Of a stretch of DNA of 64,000 nucleotides, positions 27,846 to 37,292 are shown one piece after another. The position numbers and the translations under genes were made by a program. The stretch comes from CALGLS01 sp047626155 (lineage in GTDB: Bacteria; Bacteroidota; Bacteroidia; Chitinophagales; Saprospiraceae). How positions within the stretch are numbered: position 1 is the first letter of the stretch; each line of letters begins with the position of its first letter. Where the stretch lies: NCBI GenBank assembly GCA_047626155.1, contig JBLHRR010000010.1, forward strand, positions 4,276 to 68,275, in the 5' to 3' direction. Under the pieces are notes generated by a model. The model was not told where the DNA came from. It ran no database searches and saw only the letters and a list, made by a program, of their open reading frames with translations.

Positions 27846-30800
27846 ATGAGATTTCGCTGGATACTTGCCTGTTTAACTTTTCTATTTTGCCAATCCCAAT
27901 CCTTTGGTCAGGTTACTGTTAACTTTTTTGCGTCCAATACTTCCGGATGTGGAACAGTGAACGCACAGTTTACAAATCAGGCCTCTTCTACCAACGGAGC
28001 AATAGTGAGTTGGAGCTGGGATTTTGATGGCTCTTCTTCTTCCATTGCTAATCCTGGAAAATTCTTCACCGTACCTGGTGCTTATACGATTTGTCTCACG
28101 GCAACGGATGCCTCCGGAGCTCAAGGAACTTTGTGTAAAGACGATTATATTGTAGTGAATGCTTTACCTGTACCGAATTTCACCGTTGATCCAGGAACGG
28201 GCTGTAACCCACTAACTGTCACATTTCAAGACAACTCTACAGGGACAGGGAATATTCAACAATGGATTTGGGGATTGGGTGGAACTGCAGGAGTAGTCAT
28301 TAATGAAAGTGATGCTGATGTGTTGAGTACTTATGACTTGCCTGGAAATTATTCTGTAAGTCTTACGGTGCAAGATGAGTTTGGTTGCTCTAACACCATG
28401 ACCAAAAGTAATATAGTTTCTGTAGGAAGCCCGCCAGTAATCGATGTTAGCTCGGCTAATACTTTTAGTTGTTTTCCTCCATTTCAAACGACCTTTGACA
28501 ATAATAATATAGAAGCAGGAGTGACTTATAATTGGGACTTTGGAAACGGAATGACGTTTACCGGAGCAACGCCTCCTCCTATTAGCTATAATCAGATTGG
28601 AGCTTATACCGTTTCCGTGACCGCAGAAAATGCAGGTAGTTGTATTACTACAGAGGTGTTGGAAGACTATATACACATTGGCGCACCAGCCTCGTTTACT
28701 TTTACACCTGACCAGGGCTGTGAAGATTTGTCAGTTACTTTCGAAGATACTTCTCCATTTTCTGCCGATAGTGTTTGGTGGAACTTTGGCAATGGTATAA
28801 CAAGTACTGAATTAGAGCCAACACACATTTATCAAAATCAAGGATGCTATACGGTATCTTATGTTCGATATTCGAATGGAGGATGTATTAGTTCTGTGAA
28901 TTCTCAAAACTGTATTCAGGTTTTTGCACAACCACAATTGAATATCGGAATCGATAAACCAGTTGCCTGTGAATTACCACACACCGTACAATTCAATGCA
29001 AATCAGGCAGGGATTACTTCCTGGGAATGGGATTTTGGAGATGGCTCTACAAGTACTGCTTCTTCCCCTTCTCATACTTATACGGAATTGGGGACTTTTC
29101 CAGTTACCCTAGTCCTTACCAATATATTTGGATGTACCAATACTTTTAGCTCTGATGAAATTGTAATTTTTGATTTTACCGGCGAGGCAGAAGTTGATAA
29201 TGCTTTTGGTTGTACACCTTTAACTGTTGACCTGACAAGTACCAATAACTCCTTGGTTCCCATCGTAGAATGGGACTGGACTTTGATCAATAGCTCGCAG
29301 TCGCCTCCAATTGAAGTTTTTGGAGTAGGAGAAACAACGAGTTTGGTTTTGACTGATACTGGTCGATACGACATTCGCCTGGAAACAACCAATCAATTGG
29401 GTTGTAAGGATACTGTTGTATATCAAAACGATGTGGGAGTAGGTATTCCTCCTGATGTTAGTTTTTCGGCAACTGTAGATACGGCCTGTGTGAAAGACGA
29501 TATCTCTTTTATTAACGGTTCGAGTTCTTTTGCAGATGAATGGAACTGGAATTTTGGTGATGGAGGTACCTCTGCCGAGGAAAACCCTGATTACGAATAC
29601 CAAGGGATTGGGCCTTACGATATAACACTTGAAGTATTTCATCTTGGTTGCCCTAGTGAATTGACAGAAACAGATTTTATTTTTATAAATATTCCTTTAG
29701 CTGGCTTTACTATTGAAACTTCTTGTATTGACTACTTCCGTATTTCGATAGAAGACACTTCTGTTGGAGCGACATCCATGTTGTATGACTTTGGAGTGGA
29801 AGGAACGGAAACAGATACGAGTTCGGTTCCTAATGCGGAATTTTTATATCCGGAAGCAGGTACCTATTTGATTACTCAAATGGTAGCTAATGATACTACG
29901 GGCTGTACGGATACACTCAGGCATGAGGTTACGGTAGGTATTCCAGATGCCTTGATTACGTTGAGTCCAACTACGGGCTGTATTCCTCTCACAGTACAAA
30001 TAGATGATAACAGTAATTTTGCAAATGAATATTCCTACGTATTGTTAAATGATCAACCAGGAGTTATTTCAGACCCCACTGCTGAGGAACCCACAATACT
30101 GTTTACAGAACCGGGCCTTTATTCTGGTTTGAAATTATACATTACAGATATCAATGGTTGTCAGGATAGTATCACTTTAATGGATAGCATTTATGCCAAT
30201 GCAGTTACGGCCAACTTTGATATAGCTCCTATTGCCGGTTGTCGACCATTGGAGGTCTCCCTGACAGATTCGTCCTCTTCTGTTTTTGGAACAATCAACC
30301 AATGGCAGTGGACTATTCCTGGCGCCTTACCGGGAATACTGACGGATCAAAATCCAGATTACAACATTACTCAAAACGGCACCTATGATGTTAGTCTTAT
30401 CGCTACAGATGATTGGGGGTGTACGAATACATTTCAAATAAGCGATGGTATTTACGTTACTTTTCCTACAGCAGAATTTAGTGCAGACACCTTAGGTTGT
30501 ACGCAATCTGTGGTCGACTTTACGGGTCTGGCTTTGGGTGACGGTCTTCAATATTCTTGGAACTTTGGAGATGGACAAACCTCTACAGCAAAAGATCCGA
30601 CTCACTTTTATGGTCAGGAAGGAACTTACAGCATTTGTCTGACAGTGGTGGATGTCAATGGCTGCCAACATGATTTGTGCAAAACAGATTATGTCGTAAT
30701 TGCTAACCCGGTTGCTTTATTCTTGCCGGATGAAACCTATGCTGCCTGCCCACCTTTATTGGTTAATTTTGAGAACTTCTCTCAGAATGCATCCAGTTTT

Positions 30801-33449
30801 GAATGGGACTTTGGAGACGCCAGCGGTAATTCTGTTCAGAGTGATCCGGCTCACGTTTATACTAATCCCGGAACTTATGATGTAACGTTAATTTCAAGTT
30901 CTACTTTCAAATGTAAAGATACTTTGATACTCGAAGATTTAATCAATATTGAAGGACCAGTCGGCAGTTTTAAGTTTGATATGGATACAGCTTGTGTGCC
31001 TGCTGTGATTACCTTTATTGCGGAATCCATAGAATCCTATGACTATTTTTGGGATTTTGGAAATGGTGTTATTGAAAGTACGTTGAGTACAATGACAGAT
31101 ACAATTGCTTTTACTTACTCAGAAGCGGGTCACTATATTCCTAAGTTAATCTTGGAAGATAATGCCGGTTGTGGTATTGTTATCGAATCGCCAGATACCA
31201 TTACAATAGCATTGTTAGAAATAAATTTTATTGCATTGGATACTGCTTTGTGTGAAGGCGAAACGGGAACCACTTTTATAAATGCTTCTAATTCGAGTCA
31301 TCCCCTAATATATAGAGAATGGGCTTTTGAAGGCGGAGACCCTGCGACTAGTCTTTTCGATAATGTAGGGGTGAACTATACCAGCCCGGGTGGTTTTGAT
31401 GTACAGCTTATAGTCAGCAATGGGATTTGCCAAGATTCTTTATTCAGAGACGATTATATTGGTGTAGGTGTGAACCCGGAAGCAGAATTTAGTCTTACAC
31501 CAGGCTCGGGTTGTGTTCCGCTGACTGTTCAATTTACCGATTTATCTACGGTAGGAAATTCGACGATAGCACAATGGGATTGGACTTTTGTTGACATTGG
31601 TAATTCAACAGAACAGAATCCGGAGCAAATTTTTCCAATTGGAAATTCGACTTTACAACAAGTAGAGTTAACCGTTCATTCTGCCATGGGTTGTGTAGAT
31701 ACAAAAATGACTTCCTTTCCAACACTCCCTGTTGCAGAGGCTACTATTGTTCCTTTGCATACACTATGTATGGGAGAACCGGCATTGCTGAATCCTATTA
31801 TAACAACAGATACACTGAATATGACCTACGAATGGTCAGGTGGCGCTTCGTTGAGTTGTACAGATTGTGAAACGCCTCAAATCGCTCCTTTAGATACAAC
31901 GACTTATCAATTGATTTTGACTAATAACTTTGGTTGCGAAACTATCATTTTAACAACGGTAAACGTATTGCCAGATACTGTTCCGGCTATAACCTTACCA
32001 CCGGATACTTCTATTTGTTATAATAATCTTATTCAAATACAAGCAGGAGGTGGAGACCATATTGATGCTTACCAATGGGATAACTCCGTTCCGGGATTGA
32101 GTTGTTATAATTCTTGTTTTAATCCGGTAGCCAGTCCAGATGCCAGCTCTACTTATCACCTAACCGTAACGAATTTGAATGGCTGTACGTCCTCCGATTC
32201 GATTGTCATAGAAGTGATTAATGATACGGCCCCAATAGCTGGAGATGACCGGGTGATTTGCTCGGGAGATTCGGTACAGATTAACCTAACCTTTGGCGAA
32301 AATCCAAAGTGGTTGGTCGCTACAAATTTGACTTGCTCTAATTGTTCTGATCCAATCGCTTTTCCAAGTGAAGATATTGACTACGTTGTAGAAGCTTACA
32401 CCAGTGAAGGTTGTAGAATAATAGATACTTTAACCGTTGAAGTAATGACAAATGCTGACTTTACTGCTGGTGAAGACGAGGTCATTTGTGATGGAGAAAC
32501 TTTAACCTTGAATGGATTATCAGAAGGAGGCACCCCATCTTGGACACCTGCCAATTCACTTTCCTCAGCTACCCATTGGCAACCCACAGCAATCCCTGCG
32601 ATGACCACAGAATATATTCTGACGGTAGATCGTGATCTGTGTGTGATGAATGACACTGTTGAAATTACCGTGATAGACCAAACAGATATTTGGGGGAGAG
32701 ATACGACGATTTGTGCCGGCGATGAAGTATTGTTAGAAGTCTTTGGAGAAGCAGATACTTATTCTTGGGAAGCTTCTGAGTATTTGTCGGATGTAAGCAG
32801 CTCAATTACTTATGCCTACCCGGATGAGACCATGACTTTTGTGGTAACTGGCCAGTTGGAAACTTGTGCGGAAGACACTGCAATGTTCACGGTTATCATC
32901 AATGAACTCCCGGACATAAAGTTGGATCCTATTGCTTATTACTTACCGGATAAGTTCGTTGAACTAAGTGTAGAGCCGACGATTGACAATACCAATCCGC
33001 TTTCTTACGAATGGTCTCCTGTCGTTGGTTTGAGTTGTCGCTATTGTTCTACACCAACCGTTAGTCCTGAGGAAGATATTACTTACACCGTTACAGCGAC
33101 TGATTCCATTTATGGCTGTGTGTCTCAACGTGAAGTTTTGGTAACTGAACTCTACGAATGTCCGGAAGAATTATTTGCAGTACCGAATGTTTTTTCTCCA
33201 AATGGAGATGGTGTAAATGATGTGTTGGAATTAATAATGTCTCCAACTATTACAGACATTCAAAGCTTCCGTATTTTCAATCGTTGGGGAGCGGTGGTCT
33301 ACCAAACGGATGATCGCTACGATGGTTGGGATGGTACTTTAAATGGTAGAACCTTAAATGATGGGGTTTATATTTATGTACTGGAAGTGATATGCCCGTT
33401 GAACGGAGATGTGATTATGAAACGAGGGGATATTACGATATTGAGATAG
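27846..33449 (+). CDS. Giant PKD-repeat surface protein with T9SS type B tail (2)
   Basis: This 1867-residue paralogue of the gene at 20832 has the same domain order along its whole length. The signal peptide is MRFRWILACLTFLFCQSQSFG. Next come PKD domains with WDFGDG/WNFGNG motifs and Ig-like GLSC..C units (SLSCTDCETP, GLSCYNSCFNPVASP). The tail is a type B sorting domain: VPNVFSPNGDGVNDVLEL, FNRWGAVVYQTDD, WDGTLNG, GVYIYVLEV and GDITILR. The pair clearly arose by duplication and then diverged. Likely role: surface filament or adhesin exported with the PorP/SprF unit at 17144. Confidence 0.9.
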   Translation: MRFRWILACLTFLFCQSQSFGQVTVNFFASNTSGCGTVNAQFTNQASSTNGAIVSWSWDFDGSSSSIANPGKFFTVPGAYTICLTATDASGAQGTLCKDDYIVVNALPVPNFTVDPGTGCNPLTVTFQDNSTGTGNIQQWIWGLGGTAGVVINESDADVLSTYDLPGNYSVSLTVQDEFGCSNTMTKSNIVSVGSPPVIDVSSANTFSCFPPFQTTFDNNNIEAGVTYNWDFGNGMTFTGATPPPISYNQIGAYTVSVTAENAGSCITTEVLEDYIHIGAPASFTFTPDQGCEDLSVTFEDTSPFSADSVWWNFGNGITSTELEPTHIYQNQGCYTVSYVRYSNGGCISSVNSQNCIQVFAQPQLNIGIDKPVACELPHTVQFNANQAGITSWEWDFGDGSTSTASSPSHTYTELGTFPVTLVLTNIFGCTNTFSSDEIVIFDFTGEAEVDNAFGCTPLTVDLTSTNNSLVPIVEWDWTLINSSQSPPIEVFGVGETTSLVLTDTGRYDIRLETTNQLGCKDTVVYQNDVGVGIPPDVSFSATVDTACVKDDISFINGSSSFADEWNWNFGDGGTSAEENPDYEYQGIGPYDITLEVFHLGCPSELTETDFIFINIPLAGFTIETSCIDYFRISIEDTSVGATSMLYDFGVEGTETDTSSVPNAEFLYPEAGTYLITQMVANDTTGCTDTLRHEVTVGIPDALITLSPTTGCIPLTVQIDDNSNFANEYSYVLLNDQPGVISDPTAEEPTILFTEPGLYSGLKLYITDINGCQDSITLMDSIYANAVTANFDIAPIAGCRPLEVSLTDSSSSVFGTINQWQWTIPGALPGILTDQNPDYNITQNGTYDVSLIATDDWGCTNTFQISDGIYVTFPTAEFSADTLGCTQSVVDFTGLALGDGLQYSWNFGDGQTSTAKDPTHFYGQEGTYSICLTVVDVNGCQHDLCKTDYVVIANPVALFLPDETYAACPPLLVNFENFSQNASSFEWDFGDASGNSVQSDPAHVYTNPGTYDVTLISSSTFKCKDTLILEDLINIEGPVGSFKFDMDTACVPAVITFIAESIESYDYFWDFGNGVIESTLSTMTDTIAFTYSEAGHYIPKLILEDNAGCGIVIESPDTITIALLEINFIALDTALCEGETGTTFINASNSSHPLIYREWAFEGGDPATSLFDNVGVNYTSPGGFDVQLIVSNGICQDSLFRDDYIGVGVNPEAEFSLTPGSGCVPLTVQFTDLSTVGNSTIAQWDWTFVDIGNSTEQNPEQIFPIGNSTLQQVELTVHSAMGCVDTKMTSFPTLPVAEATIVPLHTLCMGEPALLNPIITTDTLNMTYEWSGGASLSCTDCETPQIAPLDTTTYQLILTNNFGCETIILTTVNVLPDTVPAITLPPDTSICYNNLIQIQAGGGDHIDAYQWDNSVPGLSCYNSCFNPVASPDASSTYHLTVTNLNGCTSSDSIVIEVINDTAPIAGDDRVICSGDSVQINLTFGENPKWLVATNLTCSNCSDPIAFPSEDIDYVVEAYTSEGCRIIDTLTVEVMTNADFTAGEDEVICDGETLTLNGLSEGGTPSWTPANSLSSATHWQPTAIPAMTTEYILTVDRDLCVMNDTVEITVIDQTDIWGRDTTICAGDEVLLEVFGEADTYSWEASEYLSDVSSSITYAYPDETMTFVVTGQLETCAEDTAMFTVIINELPDIKLDPIAYYLPDKFVELSVEPTIDNTNPLSYEWSPVVGLSCRYCSTPTVSPEEDITYTVTATDSIYGCVSQREVLVTELYECPEELFAVPNVFSPNGDGVNDVLELIMSPTITDIQSFRIFNRWGAVVYQTDDRYDGWDGTLNGRTLNDGVYIYVLEVICPLNGDVIMKRGDITILR

Positions 33450-33497
33450 AAAAGAAATTAAAATAGCAACCCGCCTGTGAATGCATTTGGGTTGGTC

Positions 33498-33547
33498 AAA
33501 ATCAAAACCTTCTAACGTGGTACCTGCGTTAGAAGGTTTTTGATTTT
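33498..33547. terminator. Bidirectional terminator
   Basis: Arms 33498-33517 and 33527-33547 (CCTTCTAACG / CGTTAGAAGG core extended by AAAATCAAAA / TTTTTGATTTT) with one bulged T. It lies between the convergent PKD giant and yigZ. Confidence 0.8.
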
Positions 33548-33565
33548 GATTTTCATTGAAATTTA

Positions 33566-34216
33566 TTACCGAGTATAAATAAATGCCAAATCAAAACCTT
33601 CCATCTCTTCCAATTCATCAACCTCTCCAAGGTGAATGCCTAAAATGGCCGCCTTCAATCTTCTTAAGGTATCCTCAATCTCGCTTTGTCTGACGGCGAA
33701 GTGAATATTTCCCTGTTCATTAAACTCCTGCTTACAAATATCCAATTCCAATTTTTTGACGGCGTTCATAACATTGCTCATCAGCGGATAACCGAATGTC
33801 AACTCATAAACATCTTCAATGATTCTTTCCACGACAGTGGCCTGATCCAAAGCTAATTTAGCAGATTCGCGATAAGCATTGATGAGCCCGGAAGTGCCAA
33901 GCTTAGTACCACCGAAGTAGCGGACAACCACGATGAAAACATTGGTCAATCCCATCTTGTCGATTTGGCCCAAGATGGGGCGTCCTGCGGTGCCAGAGGG
34001 TTCGCCGTCGTCATTTGCCCGAAAATTATTTTGATCGATGCCCATTCGGAAAGCATAACAATGGTGCCGTGCTTTGAAGTGTTCCAGCTTTACATTTTGT
34101 AAATGCGCTTGCCAGTCTTCTTCCGTATAACTGGGGAAAGCATAGGCAATGAATTTACTGCCTCGGTCTTTAAACTCTGCGGTGGGATGGTCTGTTATAG
34201 TGTGATAAGAATCCAT
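33566..34216 (-). CDS. yigZ: YigZ/IMPACT (UPF0029) family protein
   Basis: A 216-residue protein of the YigZ family, related to eukaryotic IMPACT; the bacterial role is not settled. The N-terminal domain carries the signature RANDDGEPSGTAGRPILGQI followed by NVFIVVVRYFGGTKLGTSGLI and the helix YRESAKLAL. The C-terminal ferredoxin-like domain covers about 140-216. Length is normal and start 34216 (MDSYHTI) fits. Unlinked to its neighbours. Confidence 0.9.
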   Translation of the reverse strand: MDSYHTITDHPTAEFKDRGSKFIAYAFPSYTEEDWQAHLQNVKLEHFKARHHCYAFRMGIDQNNFRANDDGEPSGTAGRPILGQIDKMGLTNVFIVVVRYFGGTKLGTSGLINAYRESAKLALDQATVVERIIEDVYELTFGYPLMSNVMNAVKKLELDICKQEFNEQGNIHFAVRQSEIEDTLRRLKAAILGIHLGEVDELEEMEGFDLAFIYTR

Positions 34217-34526
34217 GCGGGCAAGATACGGAAATTGGCGGATTAGCAGATTACCGTATGGTGCGAATTGGTTAATTCTCCATTTTCAATTACTAAGTTA
34301 ACCATCTATTAACAACCATTGAATACCTATTAACAGTACCCTGCCTAAAGGGGGCTTAACTTTGTAAAGACAATATCGTACATATTAACTGGCAAATAGA
34401 TTAGCGCCAAAGTTAGCCCAAAGACATATAGGGCTCCGTAAGAGGTGATTTTCGCAGAAGACCTGTATATTTGCGCAAACTGAAAAAGCTTGTCTCTTTT
34501 AGAGCAGGCGATCAAAACTATATATC
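34217..34526. other. Divergent intergenic region with candidate promoter elements
   Basis: It separates yigZ (minus) from the DoxX-like gene (plus). TAACTTTG at 34357-34364 and TATATTTG at 34466-34473 both match the Bacteroidota -7 element TAnnTTTG. Neither has a clear TTTG at the usual distance upstream. Confidence 0.35.
34466..34473 (+). promoter_or_regulatory. Candidate -7 element (TATATTTG)
   Basis: Matches TAnnTTTG, 53 bases before the start of the DoxX-like gene. The -33 element is weak, so this is tentative. Confidence 0.3.
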
Positions 34527-36008
34527 ATGACATTAGGAACTTTACTACTTTACATTGGAATAACAGCTATACTTTTAACGGGTGCGGTTGCTGGATTGAA
34601 AAAACAGAAGAGTTTATTGATCTCTTATACTCAAAATTTTTGTGGTGCTCTATTTGTTTTCTCCGGTTGGGTAAAGGCCATAGATCCTTTAGGAACGGCT
34701 TATAAGATGGAGCAATATTTTGCAGAATTTGAATCTACCTTTGAGGCGACTTGGTTTTCTTTTCTAGCGCCTTTGTTTCCTTTTCTTTCAAGCTACTCCA
34801 TAGGTTTTTCGGTCTTTATGATTGTTTTTGAAATCGTGTTGGGAGTTATGTTGGTTATCGGCATTAGAAACAAATGGACGAGCTGGGCTTTTCTTTTACT
34901 AGTTGCCTTTTTTACGTTCCTGACAGGTTTTACCTTCCTAACCGGTTATGTACCGAACGACGTGAACTTCTTCCAGCTTGGTCAATGGGGGCCTTACGTA
35001 GAATCCAACATGAAGGTAACGGACTGCGGTTGTTTTGGTGATTTTATAAAATTGAAACCTAAAGTATCCTTCTTAAAGGATCTGGTTTTGATGGTGCCAG
35101 CTTTATTGTTTGTATTTCGATCTAAGAAAATGCACGAATTGTTTACCCCTGGTATTCGAACAGCTATTGCTGCGGTGACGACTGTAGGTACCTTGTTATA
35201 CTGTTTCAGTAATTTCTCTTGGGATTTACCAGGTACCGATTTTCGTCCATTTAAGGTGGAGGCAGATATAGCGAGTATAAAGCAGCAGGAGGAGGCGTCT
35301 TCAGCAAGTGTACAGGTAATTGCCTATAGTTTGACCAATAAGAAAACAAAAGAGGTAGTGGAATTACCGACGGTTGAATTCACGAAGAGATTCAAGGAAT
35401 TCCCCAAAGAAGAGTGGGAGTACGATCAGGTGCGATCAGAACCAACGATGAAGTCAACGAAGATCAGTGAATTTTCATTTCAGGATGATGATGGACACGA
35501 GTACGTAGAAGAGCTGTTGGAAGATGAAAATTATCACTTTCTCATTGTTTGTAATAAATTCTATTACGAAAGTAAAACAGACATGATATTAGTAAATGAT
35601 ACCACTTTTGTAAATGATACAATTGTAAATACAAATCCAGATACCTCTTACATCGTGCGGAAAGTGGCCTCTGTAAAGAAGCGGGAAGCACGGCAAGAGC
35701 GGTTCTTTTGGGATAAAGATTACCAGACTATTTTCAAAAATAAAATAAACCCATTAGCAGAAGCTGCGGAAAAAGCAGGCTATAAGGTGACCGCCGTAGT
35801 TGGTGCAGCTGGTCCGGAAGCGATTGAGGAATTCCGTCATGCGACACAAACGGCTTATCCGTTCTACATGGCAGATGATATTTTATTGAAAACAATCGTG
35901 CGTTCTAATCCTGGGGTCGTTTTGTTTAAGAATGGAAAAATTGTGAATAAGTGGCACCATAAGAAATTACCTTCTTTTGTAGAAATGGAAGCGAAGGGGT
36001 TTAAGTGA
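34527..36008 (+). CDS. DoxX/MauE-like membrane protein with C-terminal soluble domain
   Basis: The protein has 493 residues. About six membrane segments lie in residues 2-235 (LLLYIGITAILLTGAVAGL, CGALFVFSGWVKAIDPLG, VFMIVFEIVLGVMLVIGI and others). The motif TDCGCFGDFIKL near 165-175 is a MauE/DoxX-type Cys pair followed by a further membrane segment. The C-terminal half (about 250-493) is soluble and looks thioredoxin-like without a CXXC (FYMADDILLKTIVRSNPGVVLFKNGKIV resembles the last strands). Such fusions occur throughout Bacteroidota; a role in envelope redox or quinone-linked chemistry is inferred. It is followed by a perfect hairpin. Confidence 0.8.
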   Translation: MTLGTLLLYIGITAILLTGAVAGLKKQKSLLISYTQNFCGALFVFSGWVKAIDPLGTAYKMEQYFAEFESTFEATWFSFLAPLFPFLSSYSIGFSVFMIVFEIVLGVMLVIGIRNKWTSWAFLLLVAFFTFLTGFTFLTGYVPNDVNFFQLGQWGPYVESNMKVTDCGCFGDFIKLKPKVSFLKDLVLMVPALLFVFRSKKMHELFTPGIRTAIAAVTTVGTLLYCFSNFSWDLPGTDFRPFKVEADIASIKQQEEASSASVQVIAYSLTNKKTKEVVELPTVEFTKRFKEFPKEEWEYDQVRSEPTMKSTKISEFSFQDDDGHEYVEELLEDENYHFLIVCNKFYYESKTDMILVNDTTFVNDTIVNTNPDTSYIVRKVASVKKREARQERFFWDKDYQTIFKNKINPLAEAAEKAGYKVTAVVGAAGPEAIEEFRHATQTAYPFYMADDILLKTIVRSNPGVVLFKNGKIVNKWHHKKLPSFVEMEAKGFK

Positions 36009-36058
36009 TTTTTGCTGTTGAATCTTTGATAGGCTGCTTGAGTAAAAGCCATTTTTTT

Positions 36059-36099
36059 GCAAGCCCCATAATTCTCCAACTGAGAATTATGGGGCTTGC
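36059..36099. terminator. 18-bp perfect hairpin after the DoxX-like gene
   Basis: Arms 36059-36076 and 36082-36099 are exact reverse complements with loop CAACT. The T run lies before rather than after the stem on the plus strand, so the terminator role is probable but not ideal. Confidence 0.55.
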
Positions 36100-36304
36100 T
36101 GCATTTTGGTGTAAAGTCTAAATTAACTTAGCGCAAATTTATTCTGACTATTCTCACTAAGAATAGAAAAAAATAGTTTTCTTTGCGTCAGAGTCGCTTG
36201 AACTATACCACAGGGGGAATTTTCTGCTCCCAAACCAAGTTCGACCACTTAATTTAGATTAAAGAGAACCTTGTTGTATGCTGGTTCTGAAGTGATATAA
36301 AGAT

Positions 36305-37240
36305 ATGCTTAGTCGAAGAAATATTCGTGTTAAAGTTATGCAGATGCTGTATTCCGCCAGCCGGGATTCTGCAATAACGTACAACGAAATACGCAAACAA
36401 TATACGGACAACATACAGCACTCCTATGAGTTGTATTTGTTTAATTTGCTATACCTCACCAAGATAGCGGAATACGCTGTCCACGATGGCGTCAAAAGGA
36501 AAGCCAAACATCTTCCCTCTCCTGTCGACAAAATTTTCACAGATAAATTATTTTCCAATGAGCTGGTACAGGCTTTACTGATACGGTCTAACTTGGAAGA
36601 CTATTGGGTTAAGCATGATTTCAAGAAATTGGTAGACGAAGACATCGTTCGTCAAATGTATCAGGCTTTTTCTAAAAAGGAAATTTACCAAAAGTATATC
36701 CTAAACACCAATCCAACCAACGAAGAGCATAAGCAAGTCTTGTTGGAGATCTTCAAAGTTTGTATGGACAGTGAGGTTTATGACGAAATAATGAGTGACC
36801 TCTTCTGGAGTTGGGACGATGACCGATCTTTGATTATCGGTACCATGAAAAAAACGATCAAGGCGCTTCCGGGTAAGCCTGACTTTTTTGAAAAGAACAA
36901 ACCAGACGAAGAAGCGACGATGGATTTTGGTGAACAGCTCCTACGCTATGTCTTTGAGAAGGACGTAGAGTTGCTTGGGGTAATCGAGCCTACACTGAAA
37001 AACTGGGACGCGGATCGAGTTGCAGTTATGGATATGATCATTCTAAAAATGGCGCTTTGCGAATTGACCTTATTCCCTTCTATCCCGACTAAAGTTACAT
37101 TGAATGAATTCGTAGAGGTAGCCAAGATGTATAGTACGGATAGGAGTAAAGATTTCATCAATGGAATTCTGGATCGTCTGATGAAGCAACTTAACAAGGA
37201 TGGAAAAATTAATAAAGAGGGGAGAGGGTTGATAGGATAG
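36305..37240 (+). CDS. nusB: Transcription antitermination factor NusB
   Basis: RNA-binding partner of NusE (S10) in rRNA antitermination. The protein has 311 residues, about twice the E. coli length, as is usual in Bacteroidota, where a helical N-terminal extension precedes the NusB fold. The start MLSRRNIRVKVMQMLY is the family opening. The C-terminal NusB part carries NWDADRVAVMDMIILKMALCEL followed by IPTKVTLNEFVEVAKMYST and FINGILDRL. The next gene begins 52 bases downstream on the same strand, so they may be co-transcribed. Confidence 0.92.
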   Translation: MLSRRNIRVKVMQMLYSASRDSAITYNEIRKQYTDNIQHSYELYLFNLLYLTKIAEYAVHDGVKRKAKHLPSPVDKIFTDKLFSNELVQALLIRSNLEDYWVKHDFKKLVDEDIVRQMYQAFSKKEIYQKYILNTNPTNEEHKQVLLEIFKVCMDSEVYDEIMSDLFWSWDDDRSLIIGTMKKTIKALPGKPDFFEKNKPDEEATMDFGEQLLRYVFEKDVELLGVIEPTLKNWDADRVAVMDMIILKMALCELTLFPSIPTKVTLNEFVEVAKMYSTDRSKDFINGILDRLMKQLNKDGKINKEGRGLIG

Positions 37241-37292
37241 TTACTACTGGAGATGAGGCTCCCCCCCCAAATTTAAAAATAACCGATAAAAT

